Assembly: GCF_016917355.1 (NCBI RefSeq)
Contig: NZ_CP070304.1
Span: 2,418,001 to 2,482,000, forward strand
Direction of reading: 5' to 3'
DNA length: 64,000 nt
Origin: Glaciimonas sp. PAMC28666
Lineage (GTDB): Bacteria; Pseudomonadota; Gammaproteobacteria; Burkholderiales; Burkholderiaceae_D
In this document: piece after piece, positions 18,374 through 26,652 of the stretch
How positions within the stretch are numbered: position 1 is the stretch's first letter
Layout: every line of letters starts with the position of its first letter
Made by a program: the position numbers and the translations under genes
The notes under the pieces: model-generated
Databases searched by the model: none
What the model was told of the DNA's origin: nothing
The model's input: only the letters and a program-made list of their open reading frames with translations

Positions 18374-19309
18374 ATGAAACATATTAAATACAAAAAAGTC
18401 ACAGGAATGGGCGGTATCGTGGCGTTGGGGTGGTTGATTTTTACCACTGCTGTTGCGGTGACCCAACGCAAGCTCATTTTTAAACCGGTCCGCGTGAAAG
18501 AAGTGGAACGCCCGCAAAGCATTGGGCACCGCACCCGGCCTGTGGTGTTGCGCAGCATGGACGGCACGCGCTTGTCGGGCTGGTTGTTGATCCCGCGTGC
18601 ACCGGGACCACATCCGGCTGTGGTGTATTTTGGTGGACGCTCGGAGGAGGTCTCCTGGGTAGCGCGAGACGCGTGGCGGATGTTTCCGAACATGACAGTG
18701 CTGGCGATTAATTATCGTGGCTACGGCGATTCGGAGGGCATTCCGGGCGAGCTCAAAATGATTGAAGACGCGCATATGTTGTTTGACTGGATGGTCGAGC
18801 ACCAGCATGTCACCGCTGGCAAAATAGCCGTGGTCGGCCGCAGCCTGGGTTCAGGCGTCGCGGTCCAGCTGGCGGTCAGCAGACCGGTCGCAGCCGTGGT
18901 TTTAATCACTCCCTATGATTCGTTGCTAGCGATCGCAAAGCGGCGCTTTCCCTCAATTCCCGGCTTCGTACTCCGCCATCGTTTTGACTCAGTAAAACAC
19001 GCCCCCTTATTATCCGCCCCAACCTTCATCGTTCGCGCAGCCAGCGACGACGTCGTCCCCGGTTCACACACGGACTCACTGGTCGCTAAACTGACCTCCG
19101 TGTTACAAGACGAAACCATCCCCGATTCCGACCACAGTACCATCCCTTATCTGGAATCAACACAAGCCCGCATCGCCGGATTTCTTTCGACGCATTTTAA
19201 TAAGGTCAATGAAGTCGTAGCAAGCAGTGTTGTTGTAAATGTTGATGCCAGCACTAATCTGATTACCAGAGAGCCTGTGCCGGATCATATGATTTCGCCG
19301 ATCACTTAG
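18374..19309 (+). CDS. Membrane-anchored alpha/beta hydrolase, BEM46/ABHD17-like
   Basis: 311-aa hydrolase with one N-terminal membrane segment (about 12-30) and an alpha/beta fold. The oxyanion-side Gly in YFGGRSEEVSW, NYRGYGDSEG, nucleophile Ser157 in GRSLGSG, acid Asp225/226 in ASDDVVP and His254 in DSDHSTI match the BEM46 group. Substrate unknown; related proteins are thioesterases or lipid esterases. The C-terminal ~50 residues after the catalytic His are variable and Val/Asn-rich. Confidence 0.85.
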   Translation: MKHIKYKKVTGMGGIVALGWLIFTTAVAVTQRKLIFKPVRVKEVERPQSIGHRTRPVVLRSMDGTRLSGWLLIPRAPGPHPAVVYFGGRSEEVSWVARDAWRMFPNMTVLAINYRGYGDSEGIPGELKMIEDAHMLFDWMVEHQHVTAGKIAVVGRSLGSGVAVQLAVSRPVAAVVLITPYDSLLAIAKRRFPSIPGFVLRHRFDSVKHAPLLSAPTFIVRAASDDVVPGSHTDSLVAKLTSVLQDETIPDSDHSTIPYLESTQARIAGFLSTHFNKVNEVVASSVVVNVDASTNLITREPVPDHMISPIT

Positions 19310-19443
19310 GCGTCGACTTCTGTAAGGCAATCTAAAAGGTCAATGCGCTTGGCATTTTATGCGCGTGAATTAAAGGCATGGAAAAGCAATGGACTCCGAA
19401 TAGCGCGGTGGGTTTTTCCTTTGCCTTGCGGTGTGATTTTCTA

Positions 19444-19475
19444 TTGTGTTACCATGTAATTACTTTGTAACACAA
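19444..19475. promoter_or_regulatory. Compound palindromic operator of the toxin-antitoxin pair
   Basis: Outer arms TTGTGTTAC (19444-19452) and GTAACACAA (19467-19475) flank an inner palindrome GTAATTAC (19456-19463) with the same centre. The symmetric GTTAC/GTAAC repeats are as expected for cooperative binding of ribbon-helix-helix antitoxin dimers. It lies 14 bases before the antitoxin ATG. Confidence 0.75.
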
Positions 19476-19489
19476 CTCAGGATGACCCC

Positions 19490-19780
19490 ATGAGCGAAGC
19501 AACTTTTACATTCCGCGTCGATGACGGATTGAAAGAACAGTTCTCTAACGCAGCGAAATCTCGCGACCGTTCGAGCGCACAGCTTTTACGCGACTTCATG
19601 CGTGACTTCGTGAAACAACAGCAAGAGGCCGCAGAGCATGATTCCTGGTTTCGGCGCGAGGTACAAATTGGCCTCGATGCGGCTAATGCTGGCGATGTGG
19701 TGTCCGCAGAAGAGGTTGAAGCGGAAGCGGAAGTTTGGCGCGCCGAAACGCGACGCAAAATGATCGGTTCTCGTTCGTGA
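19490..19780 (+). CDS. Ribbon-helix-helix antitoxin, ParD/RelB-like
   Basis: 96-aa protein. The first ~45 residues (ATFTFRVDDGLKEQFSNAAK.. SSAQLLRDFMRDFV) fit a ribbon-helix-helix DNA-binding domain. The acidic C-terminal half (SAEEVEAEAEVWRAE) would wrap the toxin. AGGA lies 7 bases before the ATG. Its stop overlaps the toxin GTG start (GTGA), which means translational coupling. A palindromic operator directly upstream suggests autoregulation. Confidence 0.87.
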   Translation: MSEATFTFRVDDGLKEQFSNAAKSRDRSSAQLLRDFMRDFVKQQQEAAEHDSWFRREVQIGLDAANAGDVVSAEEVEAEAEVWRAETRRKMIGSRS

Positions 19781-20058
19781 AACTGGTTTGGGCGCAGTTG
19801 GCGCGAGAGGACCGAAAAGCAATTCGAGAGTACATCGCAATCGACAACCCGAGCGCAGCGCTTGATCTTGATGAGCTGTTATCCGAAAAAGCGACTCGCC
19901 TGGTGGATCACCCGGAGCTCGGTCGTCTTGGTCGGATGCAAGGAACGCGCGAGCTTATTGCACATAGAAATTATCTCCTGATTTATGACATTGCCGGTGA
20001 TTCGGTGCGCGTCCTACGTGTACTGCACGCTTCCAGACAGTGGCCGCCAGTAAGGTAA
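19777..20058 (+). CDS. RelE/ParE superfamily toxin
   Basis: 93-aa toxin starting at GTG 19777, inside the antitoxin stop. A longer frame to 19735 lies wholly within the antitoxin and is not needed. The ParE/RelE fold pattern is visible: KLVWAQLAREDRKAIREYIAIDNPSAALDLDELL, then PELGRLGRMQGTRELIAHRNYLLIYDI and VRVLRVLHASRQWPP. ParE toxins inhibit gyrase whereas RelE toxins cut mRNA; RELIAHRNYLLIYDI..V.VLRVLHASRQWP is closer to the ParE/YoeB-like group, so the target cannot be fixed from sequence. Confidence 0.88.
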   Translation: MKLVWAQLAREDRKAIREYIAIDNPSAALDLDELLSEKATRLVDHPELGRLGRMQGTRELIAHRNYLLIYDIAGDSVRVLRVLHASRQWPPVR

Positions 20059-20102
20059 GCAACGGCGCGGCAATACCACCTGCGCGGGCGTCGGATGTCG
20101 AG

Positions 20103-20177
20103 ATTGCCGGGCATCGAATTGCCGGGCATCGAATTGCCGGGCACCGAAATGCCGGGCATCGGATTTCCGCCCATCGT
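20103..20177. repeat. 15-bp tandem repeat, five units
   Basis: Unit ATTGCCGGGCATCGA. Two identical copies (20103-20117, 20118-20132) are followed by copies with 1, 2 and about 4-5 changes. It sits just downstream of the toxin gene. Being a multiple of three, it yields pentapeptide repeats in any frame, but no frame across it has a plausible start and ribosome site. Confidence 0.85.
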
Positions 20178-20284
20178 ATTGATGGCAATCAGCGACTCGC
20201 TCAGAATAAATCAAATTGGTATCTTATTGATGTGGCCACTTAACGTCACGAAGCCCGCAAAAAGTCCCACCTCGCAGCCCAGCT

Positions 20285-22585
20285 TCAAGCAACCGACGGA
20301 AGCTGCCCATCCGCCAATGGACTCAACAAATCCACACCGGAAAATTTCTCAAGCAAGGCAGGGACTTCTTCCGGTACCAGCGGCATGCTATAAAAATACC
20401 CCTGCGCAATTTCGCAAGAAAGCGCCTTCAACATATCGCGCTGAGCGCTGGTTTCGACGCCCTCCGCGACAACCTGCAAATTAAAGCTTTTCGCCAAAGA
20501 GATCACAGTGCGAATGATTTCAATCGAACTACTCTTGATAAAGGCCCGATCGATTTTCAGGCAATCTACCGAAAAGTTCATCAACGACGCCAGCGATGAA
20601 TGGCCAGCACCAAAGTCATCAATCGAAATCTTGATGCCAATCGCCCGCAATTGAAGCAGAATTGCCTCCGCTGCCACCGGGTCATCCATGACCAGGCTCT
20701 CGGTCAGCTCAACTTCCAGCATAGACGGAGGCACGCCAAAATTATCTACCGCAGCCACAATTTCTTCCAGCAGACTATCGCTATTAAACTGACGCGCTGA
20801 AACGTTGACCGCGACCGGTATCCAGCCCAGGCCAGCCTGATGCCAAAGCTGCATTTGCGCACAAGCCATCTCCAATGCGCGCCGCCCTAATTGCAAAATG
20901 AGACCGGTTGCTTCTGCCACAGGAATAAACTCGCCAGGTAATACGATACCTTTGGATGGATGCCGCCAGCGCATCAGCGCCTCGAATCCAACTATGCGTT
21001 CGGATTGCAGGTCTATTTTGGGTTGATAAGTTAAAAAGAATTCATGGCCGGAAATTCCCTCCCGTATGGATTGTTCCAGCGTCAATCGATCAGCCATTTC
21101 ATTACCTAGCCGGGCCGAAAAGAAACGATAAGCGCCTTTTTGTTCGGTTTTTGCCTGATACATTGCGATATCGGCGCGCTGCAGCAATTCGGATGTGGTG
21201 TTGCCGTCTAGCGGATAGCGGCTGATGCCGACGCTGGCACCGATTGAGAGGAGTCGGTCATTGATGGGAAATGGTTGTTCCAGTGCCGAAAGAATGCGGT
21301 TGCTAGCTAATACTGCGAGTCGGTCGTCGGTGAAGTTATTTAATATCACCGTAAATTCGTCGCCCCCTAATCGGAAGACGCTGTCGGAACTACGTACGGA
21401 AGATTGTAGGCGTTCGGCCACGGCACACAGCAACTGGTCACCGGTTTCGTGGCCAAGGCTATCGTTAATGTTTTTAAAGTTATCGAGGTCGATAAACAAC
21501 ACCGCAGTACCGCCGCTAGTTTCCTGAAAATTGCTAATCGCATTTTGGAGATTGCGAAGAAATAACAGGCGATTGGGCAACTGTGTGAGCGTGTCATGAC
21601 CCGCCAGGTGTTCCATTTGTAGCTGGTGTTTTTTGAGCCTGAAGGCTAATAAACTCGTGAGTAGTAAAAAGCCCACGATCAGGCATGAGGCAGCAGCGGC
21701 CCATCGATAATGCGTTACCGCAGCAAGATTGACGTCGCGCAGTACGTCGTCCATGGAAATCCCCACGCTGACAATAAAGGGATATTCTTCAAGTTGTCTA
21801 AAGGCTGAAATGCGGGGCGTGTTATCAATCGCATTGATGACTACCGGGCCCTCCGATTTGTGGGCTGCGTTGTATAGCGCGAGCGTGTTCGGAAAGTTGA
21901 CCGTAATGTTTCTTTTGGCGGTGTCGCCAACGCGGACGGCGCGATAATAACCGTCGGTTCCTAGCAAGCTGATCAGGCCATGCGTTCCGAAATCTGCCTT
22001 GTTATAAAAATCGGTGAAGGTGGATGGTTCAGCTGATAGGACAACGACGCCGGCAAATGTTCCGTCCGCATGATTTAGGCGGCGAGACATTTGCAAAGTT
22101 TCGGTTGCTGAGACGCGGCCCACGACCGGCTTGCTGATGAACAGTTGTTGGGAGTCGACCAGGACGTGCGTGTTGAAGTGCTCGCGGTCGCGTAAATTGA
22201 CTCTTTCGAACGGTTCTGGACGGGTGGTGGCGATCAGATCCCCATTTTCATTAATGATGGACGCCAGGACGAGCACATCGGACGAGAGCAGGCCTCGTTG
22301 AACAAAATCTGGAAGATCGATTGCGCCGTTTCTGCTTTCATATTGATATTTCAAAAACTTGACCATTTCATCATCGTGATGGAGGGTCCTTAAAATATAT
22401 TGTTCATAGCCACGAACGAGGTTTTCCATGTCACTGTTAGCACCACGGATAGCGGCGGCGCTTTCATTTTTTGTGTATATGTTTATTCCTACCCACAATC
22501 CAATCAGGAGTAACAAATTGAATGCGACAAGCAGGATCAGCAGCGACTCATGACCCGTGCGAAAAATAACAGCTTTAATTGGCAT
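20285..22585 (-). CDS. Membrane GGDEF-EAL protein with periplasmic Cache sensor
   Basis: Cyclic-di-GMP enzyme of 766 aa from ATG 22585 (GTG 22597 is an alternative). Membrane helix about 13-35, periplasmic dCache-like sensor about 40-290 (DLIATTRPEPFERVNLRDREHFN.., RLNHADGTFAGVVVLSAEP), second helix about 295-320, GGDEF domain about 335-495, EAL domain about 505-755. The active site LGGDEF and an inhibitory RxxD (RSSD) five residues before it are intact. The EAL side has FEALMRW, ELTES, DDFGAGHSSL, KIDRAF and EGVET. Both synthesis and breakdown of c-di-GMP appear possible. A 15-bp repeat lies downstream. Confidence 0.95.
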   Translation of the reverse strand: MPIKAVIFRTGHESLLILLVAFNLLLLIGLWVGINIYTKNESAAAIRGANSDMENLVRGYEQYILRTLHHDDEMVKFLKYQYESRNGAIDLPDFVQRGLLSSDVLVLASIINENGDLIATTRPEPFERVNLRDREHFNTHVLVDSQQLFISKPVVGRVSATETLQMSRRLNHADGTFAGVVVLSAEPSTFTDFYNKADFGTHGLISLLGTDGYYRAVRVGDTAKRNITVNFPNTLALYNAAHKSEGPVVINAIDNTPRISAFRQLEEYPFIVSVGISMDDVLRDVNLAAVTHYRWAAAASCLIVGFLLLTSLLAFRLKKHQLQMEHLAGHDTLTQLPNRLLFLRNLQNAISNFQETSGGTAVLFIDLDNFKNINDSLGHETGDQLLCAVAERLQSSVRSSDSVFRLGGDEFTVILNNFTDDRLAVLASNRILSALEQPFPINDRLLSIGASVGISRYPLDGNTTSELLQRADIAMYQAKTEQKGAYRFFSARLGNEMADRLTLEQSIREGISGHEFFLTYQPKIDLQSERIVGFEALMRWRHPSKGIVLPGEFIPVAEATGLILQLGRRALEMACAQMQLWHQAGLGWIPVAVNVSARQFNSDSLLEEIVAAVDNFGVPPSMLEVELTESLVMDDPVAAEAILLQLRAIGIKISIDDFGAGHSSLASLMNFSVDCLKIDRAFIKSSSIEIIRTVISLAKSFNLQVVAEGVETSAQRDMLKALSCEIAQGYFYSMPLVPEEVPALLEKFSGVDLLSPLADGQLPSVA

Positions 22586-22990
22586 GTGAGGCACCACGTT
22601 AAAGCGAAAGCATAGCGAGGCGACTAAAAAAACCAGCGCAGGTTGTGCAGGGTTTTTTTAGACCTACATTGATATTTTTGCACCCGGTTTGAGGAGGGTG
22701 GATGGGGAGAACACGTAATGATGAAGTGCGATTTTTCATGAGTAAGGTACAAAATTTGTCTAGAGGTAAGGCTTATCGTTTTGATTCCTGGGGGCCTGAT
22801 AATATCGGCTCCCTTTATGCCCTGATTTTTATCCTGCTTTGTGCTCTGCTTGTTCCGTTGCTTGTTCCGCTGTATGTTCTGCTTTGTACCTTTAATCCTT
22901 TTTTTCCACACTTCATATAGCCGCATTGTTATTTTGTTCCCACCGGCTTCATGCATCAAAATGTTTGATCGCATTCTTTTGGGATGCCGA
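22586..22990. other. Intergenic region between PreP-like gene and GGDEF-EAL gene
   Basis: About 400 bases. It holds a bidirectional terminator hairpin (22624-22661) and, on the + strand, an internal T/G/C-rich stretch with imperfect TGTTCCGTTGC repeats (about 22840-22890). A 131-codon frame on the minus strand (22624-23019) is Lys/Gln/Asn-rich because of those repeats and ends inside the terminator stem, so I leave it uncalled. Confidence 0.5.
22624..22661. terminator. Bidirectional terminator hairpin
   Basis: Perfect arms CTAAAAAAACC / GGTTTTTTTAG with an inner GCGCA / TGTGC stem. Both strands give a GC-containing stem followed by seven T residues. It is likely to stop transcripts of the PreP-like gene before the GGDEF-EAL gene. 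Confidence 0.8.
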
Positions 22991-25855
22991 TCAGAGCAGC
23001 GAAGCCAGCCTGGTGACATTCAGCCCTGCCATATCCTGATCCGTTTTCCCAACAAAGGCCGCCCGGCTTGGTGCGATATCAAGCAACCATTTTTTCGCTG
23101 CAGCTTGTATGGCTGTCGCGGTACAGCCAAGCACATTTTGGCGGTATTGCAACCGCATGGCTTCGGTGACGCCGACCTGTTGGCGCGACCAGCTATTGTG
23201 CGCTTCGGCGTAAGGAGAGCGCGGCTGATCCATCGACTGGACGACGCTAATGATCGCTTCCTCGATGCTTTCTTCAGCCAATTCCGATGACAATACCCAT
23301 GCAATGGCCTGCTCAAAATCGGCATACGTGGCGGATAGTCGCGGATCACGGAAAGAGGTCATTCTAAACAGCCCCGTTCCTACCGCATGCGATGCTTGCG
23401 CCCCGTATGCTCCGCCTTCTTCACGGATTGATCTATGCAAGACCTCATTGGTCATCAGCTCAGCCAGTACTGAAACGGCCGCAGCATCCGGTTCAGCGAT
23501 GGTCGGGCCGGCCCATACTGCGAAACAATGATTGACCTGTGCGGAGGCATGCAAGGCCGCATTGGCAAGCGGGACGGTTACAGGTCGGGCCGTGCTTTCT
23601 ATTGTCCTCGGTTGCGCGGTAAATGGGGCCGCCAACGACTTACCAAACAGGGCGATACCGGCTGGCTCCGCCGCTGCTAATACCGTGACCTGACTGCTGA
23701 TGACTTTTTGATGCAGCGTTTTGAGTTTTTTAGCTATCGCCTGAACGCCCTTTTGATCGGCAATCCGGTCCTGCAGAAAACGATAGAACGGTAATCCTGG
23801 AGCGCCAAACACGGCTTCTTCGAACTGGCTCGAACGGGACAGCGGCGCGGATGCGGCAAGCGCAGCGTAGCGGCTGCCATCTTCTGCCAGATCGCTTTGC
23901 ACGTCGCGCACCATGCTATCAATCAAAAACGCGAGCCGGTCAAGCTCATCAAAACGTACGTCTGCGATTGTTTCCCGCAATGCCTGGCGGAGTTGGTCCT
24001 GTTCTTCTTGCAAGCCTTTGGCGGAGAACTCGACGGAAATGCGTAATGCGGCGTCGACTGCCAGCGGTTGTTGCACATCCAGATTGACCTCGAAGTCAGG
24101 GACTAAGTCCTGACGCCATGCGCTCGCAGTTTCGTAATTCTTGTTGCCGACGCCAACGTCCGGAATTAATCCGGCATAGAGATTCAGCCAGCACCATTCA
24201 TCCGCAGCAAAATCGGAGACGTTAAATAGAATCGAGGCGTAACTCACACCGTTGGAGGCGATGGGTAAGACGATCGCGCCATGTTCCGGGGCGGCGATGG
24301 GAAAACTCGGTTTTGGGACCGGTGAAACGTCGGAGGGGCGGATGCGCGGCAGCACATCTTTGTTGACCGCCTGACGTTGACGATGAAGCAGTTCCGCTGA
24401 TTCACTGATTATCCGGGCACGATCTTCCGCATTCAGACCGGTGTCGATTTGCCCCAGGCGCGCGGTCTCTTTTTCGATGCGGTCGGTGCCGTAACTGGCT
24501 TCCGCTAATATGCTGGATTCGAGCCGCGTCGGGGAATCAAGCAGGTCCCGGATCATTTTCTTGAAGAAGGCGGGATCTTTAATTTCTTCGTCAAATTGTT
24601 GAAGAACAGGTTCGGCGTCGAACGCCTGAATGATGTCGCCACCATTCATTTCAAAGGGTAGCGCGTTGAGTAACAGATGCAGGCCATACGGTAGCCCACC
24701 GCCCTTAATTTCACGCTGATGAAAACGGAGGTCGCGCAAACTGGCCTGCAGCGTGGATGTTGGAACACCGTCAACCGCAGTTTTTTCCAAAGCGTCCCAG
24801 ATGCGGGTTCTGGCCTTGTTAACTTCGGATTTTTTCAATCCTTCCATGCCTGTGTGAAAAGTGATCTGGCGCGAACTGGTTTCTGCATGGTTGAGAGCAG
24901 ACGGACGGCCGAATCCGGCGGATTCCATGGCCCGTGACAACGGCGCAGAGGCATCACCCAACAGTCCGGCTTCGAGCAATTTGGCGCGTATGTTGCCCAC
25001 AGGATCGGACGATTCACCGAGCAGCCAGCTCATCTGAAATCCGTATTTATTATCGTTACCTTCTTGCGCGGGGATGACTATGGTCGTTTGTTTTGGCGCG
25101 TCCCATGCAGCGGCAAGTTGCGGCAGCATACGTTCTGAACGGGCAGGGAGCTTGGTCAGCACACGTTCGGCGATGATCGCTTGCACCGCTGCAATGTCAA
25201 CGTTTCCTGCGGTCATGAATACCGCTTGAGAAGGGTGGTAATGTTTTGCGTGAAATGCTTTTAAGGCGGCATGCGAGAGCGATGGTATTTCCAGCGGATC
25301 GCCGCCGGATTCCATCATGTAGGTGGTGTTCTGAAATAAATGCTGATTGATACCTTGATCGAGCGCGCGGATAGGGTCCGAAAATGCACCTTTCATTTCA
25401 TTTAATACCACGCCTTGCACCACCAGTTTGCCGTCTTCAAAAGCGTAGCGCCAGCCTTCCTGCAGAAAATCGTAGTAATCCAGCGTCGGGAAAAATGCTG
25501 CATCAAGATAGACGTCGAGCAAATTAAAGAAATCGGTGCGATCGGTCGTGGCAAACGGATAGACGGTTTTCTCTGGATAGGTGAGGGCGTTCATCCAACC
25601 TAACGAGCGGCGCGTCATCGAGAAAAACGGGTCGCGGACCGGGAAACGCGCCGATCCACATAATGATAAATGCTCCAGAATATGCGCCCGGCCATCGCTG
25701 GTCTCTGGAATAGTAGGAAAAGCGACCAGAAATACCATTTCCTGATCGTCGGTACGGAGGTGAATATGACGCGCGCCAAAGGAAGAATCTTCGTATTCTT
25801 CGACCACGGCGCGGAGTGCAGGAACGGGATGAAGTCGGGTTTGTTTAAAAGCCAT
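22991..25855 (-). CDS. M16C insulinase-family metallopeptidase, PreP/Cym1-like
   Basis: 954-aa zinc peptidase with the inverted motif HILEH at residues 58-62 and a downstream Glu (about 153, VVLNEMKGAF) as third zinc ligand. GSARFPVRDPFFSM and the LNALTYPEKTVYPF-like segment (WMNALTYPEKTVYPFATTDRTDF) are characteristic of presequence-protease-type enzymes, which form a closed two-half chamber and degrade unfolded peptides of about 10-65 residues. Length is full for the family. No signal peptide is seen, so it is likely cytosolic. It stands alone with a terminator about 330 bases downstream. Confidence 0.93.
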   Translation of the reverse strand: MAFKQTRLHPVPALRAVVEEYEDSSFGARHIHLRTDDQEMVFLVAFPTIPETSDGRAHILEHLSLCGSARFPVRDPFFSMTRRSLGWMNALTYPEKTVYPFATTDRTDFFNLLDVYLDAAFFPTLDYYDFLQEGWRYAFEDGKLVVQGVVLNEMKGAFSDPIRALDQGINQHLFQNTTYMMESGGDPLEIPSLSHAALKAFHAKHYHPSQAVFMTAGNVDIAAVQAIIAERVLTKLPARSERMLPQLAAAWDAPKQTTIVIPAQEGNDNKYGFQMSWLLGESSDPVGNIRAKLLEAGLLGDASAPLSRAMESAGFGRPSALNHAETSSRQITFHTGMEGLKKSEVNKARTRIWDALEKTAVDGVPTSTLQASLRDLRFHQREIKGGGLPYGLHLLLNALPFEMNGGDIIQAFDAEPVLQQFDEEIKDPAFFKKMIRDLLDSPTRLESSILAEASYGTDRIEKETARLGQIDTGLNAEDRARIISESAELLHRQRQAVNKDVLPRIRPSDVSPVPKPSFPIAAPEHGAIVLPIASNGVSYASILFNVSDFAADEWCWLNLYAGLIPDVGVGNKNYETASAWRQDLVPDFEVNLDVQQPLAVDAALRISVEFSAKGLQEEQDQLRQALRETIADVRFDELDRLAFLIDSMVRDVQSDLAEDGSRYAALAASAPLSRSSQFEEAVFGAPGLPFYRFLQDRIADQKGVQAIAKKLKTLHQKVISSQVTVLAAAEPAGIALFGKSLAAPFTAQPRTIESTARPVTVPLANAALHASAQVNHCFAVWAGPTIAEPDAAAVSVLAELMTNEVLHRSIREEGGAYGAQASHAVGTGLFRMTSFRDPRLSATYADFEQAIAWVLSSELAEESIEEAIISVVQSMDQPRSPYAEAHNSWSRQQVGVTEAMRLQYRQNVLGCTATAIQAAAKKWLLDIAPSRAAFVGKTDQDMAGLNVTRLASLL

Positions 25856-26652
25856 GTATTGAATTATTAAGTAGTTTGGTTACCAAAATTCAATAGTGCC
25901 TTAAAAACCCCTTTAACGGTTTCCAAAAGCACATTCCAGCGCCATTTTCCCTATTGAAATCAGTAAAAGCACAACATTTCCCGCTTGTTAGCGCGGAGCA
26001 ATATTGCGCTTTAAATACTGAGCGTCCAGGCCACCAATAGCGTGCATTCAATAAGTTGCATTAATATGGTGCATTAATACGGCGACTTTTACATTTCGCC
26101 ACCAAATCAGTATGCTGGCAATCATTATTGCGGAGAGCGCATTTGATAAAAACAAAATTGTAGCGGCGATATATTTGCAGTCGCTAACTTGGAAATAACG
26201 GAGATAAAAACGCCAGTCTGCAACGCCCGACGACGCTAAAATAACTGCTTTATCTGAGCGCATGACGAGGGTGCTGTTGATTTCGCCCTGTTAAAGGTTT
26301 GACAATGTTAAAATTACAACCGCTGTCCCTGTGCTATCCCTGCGCTGTTCCTATTTTCTTACGGGAAAACCATTTAGCGATATAGGATGCCTTTTCAAAA
26401 ATATGACTTCGTGTCCTTCCCGTCTTCGCGCACATTGAAGTAATATTGTGAAGCGGAAAACTCACAAAATACCCCGCGGACTTATCACCAAAGGCGCATC
26501 GTTGCGCGCGCCCCAAACGTCATTCCGTGATGTCTATTATTCGGGTATGAATCGTGCTTAAAGAGAAATGGCTCTTTTAGCGATGTTTTAGGCCGTAACC
26601 GCGTCGCTTCCCCACCCATTTCGCGTCAACTTTCATCGAAAGGCACCACCCA
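25856..26652. other. Long AT-rich intergenic region
   Basis: About 800 bases between the leftward PreP-like gene and the rightward DUF2126 gene. A 71-codon frame with one hydrophobic segment (26048-26263, minus strand) is listed separately at low confidence. A separated inverted repeat TGTGA-N10-TCACA near 26449-26468 does not have CRP spacing. No RNA gene recognised. Confidence 0.5.
26048..26263 (-). CDS. Possible small membrane protein
   Basis: 71-codon frame with a hydrophobic stretch (YIAATILFLSNALSAIMIASILIWW, about 33-56) followed by a short basic tail. The ATG at 26263 has no clear ribosome site and I recognise no family. It could be a chance frame in AT-rich DNA. Confidence 0.2.
   Translation of the reverse strand: MRSDKAVILASSGVADWRFYLRYFQVSDCKYIAATILFLSNALSAIMIASILIWWRNVKVAVLMHHINATY

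Noticed and set aside
20103-20177. CRISPR array
   Set aside because: Units are contiguous with no spacers and only 15 bases long.
20095-20484. Pentapeptide-repeat protein encoded across the 15-bp repeat
   Set aside because: The repeat length alone makes pentapeptides in every frame; the frame overlaps the end of the GGDEF-EAL gene and has no credible start.
22624-23019. 131-codon Lys/Gln/Asn-rich frame on the minus strand
   Set aside because: It overlaps the 3' end of the PreP-like gene, its composition follows from short DNA repeats, and its stop lies in a bidirectional terminator.
26449-26468. TGTGA-N10-TCACA as a CRP site
   Set aside because: Spacer is ten bases rather than six, which CRP does not accept, so it is treated as chance.
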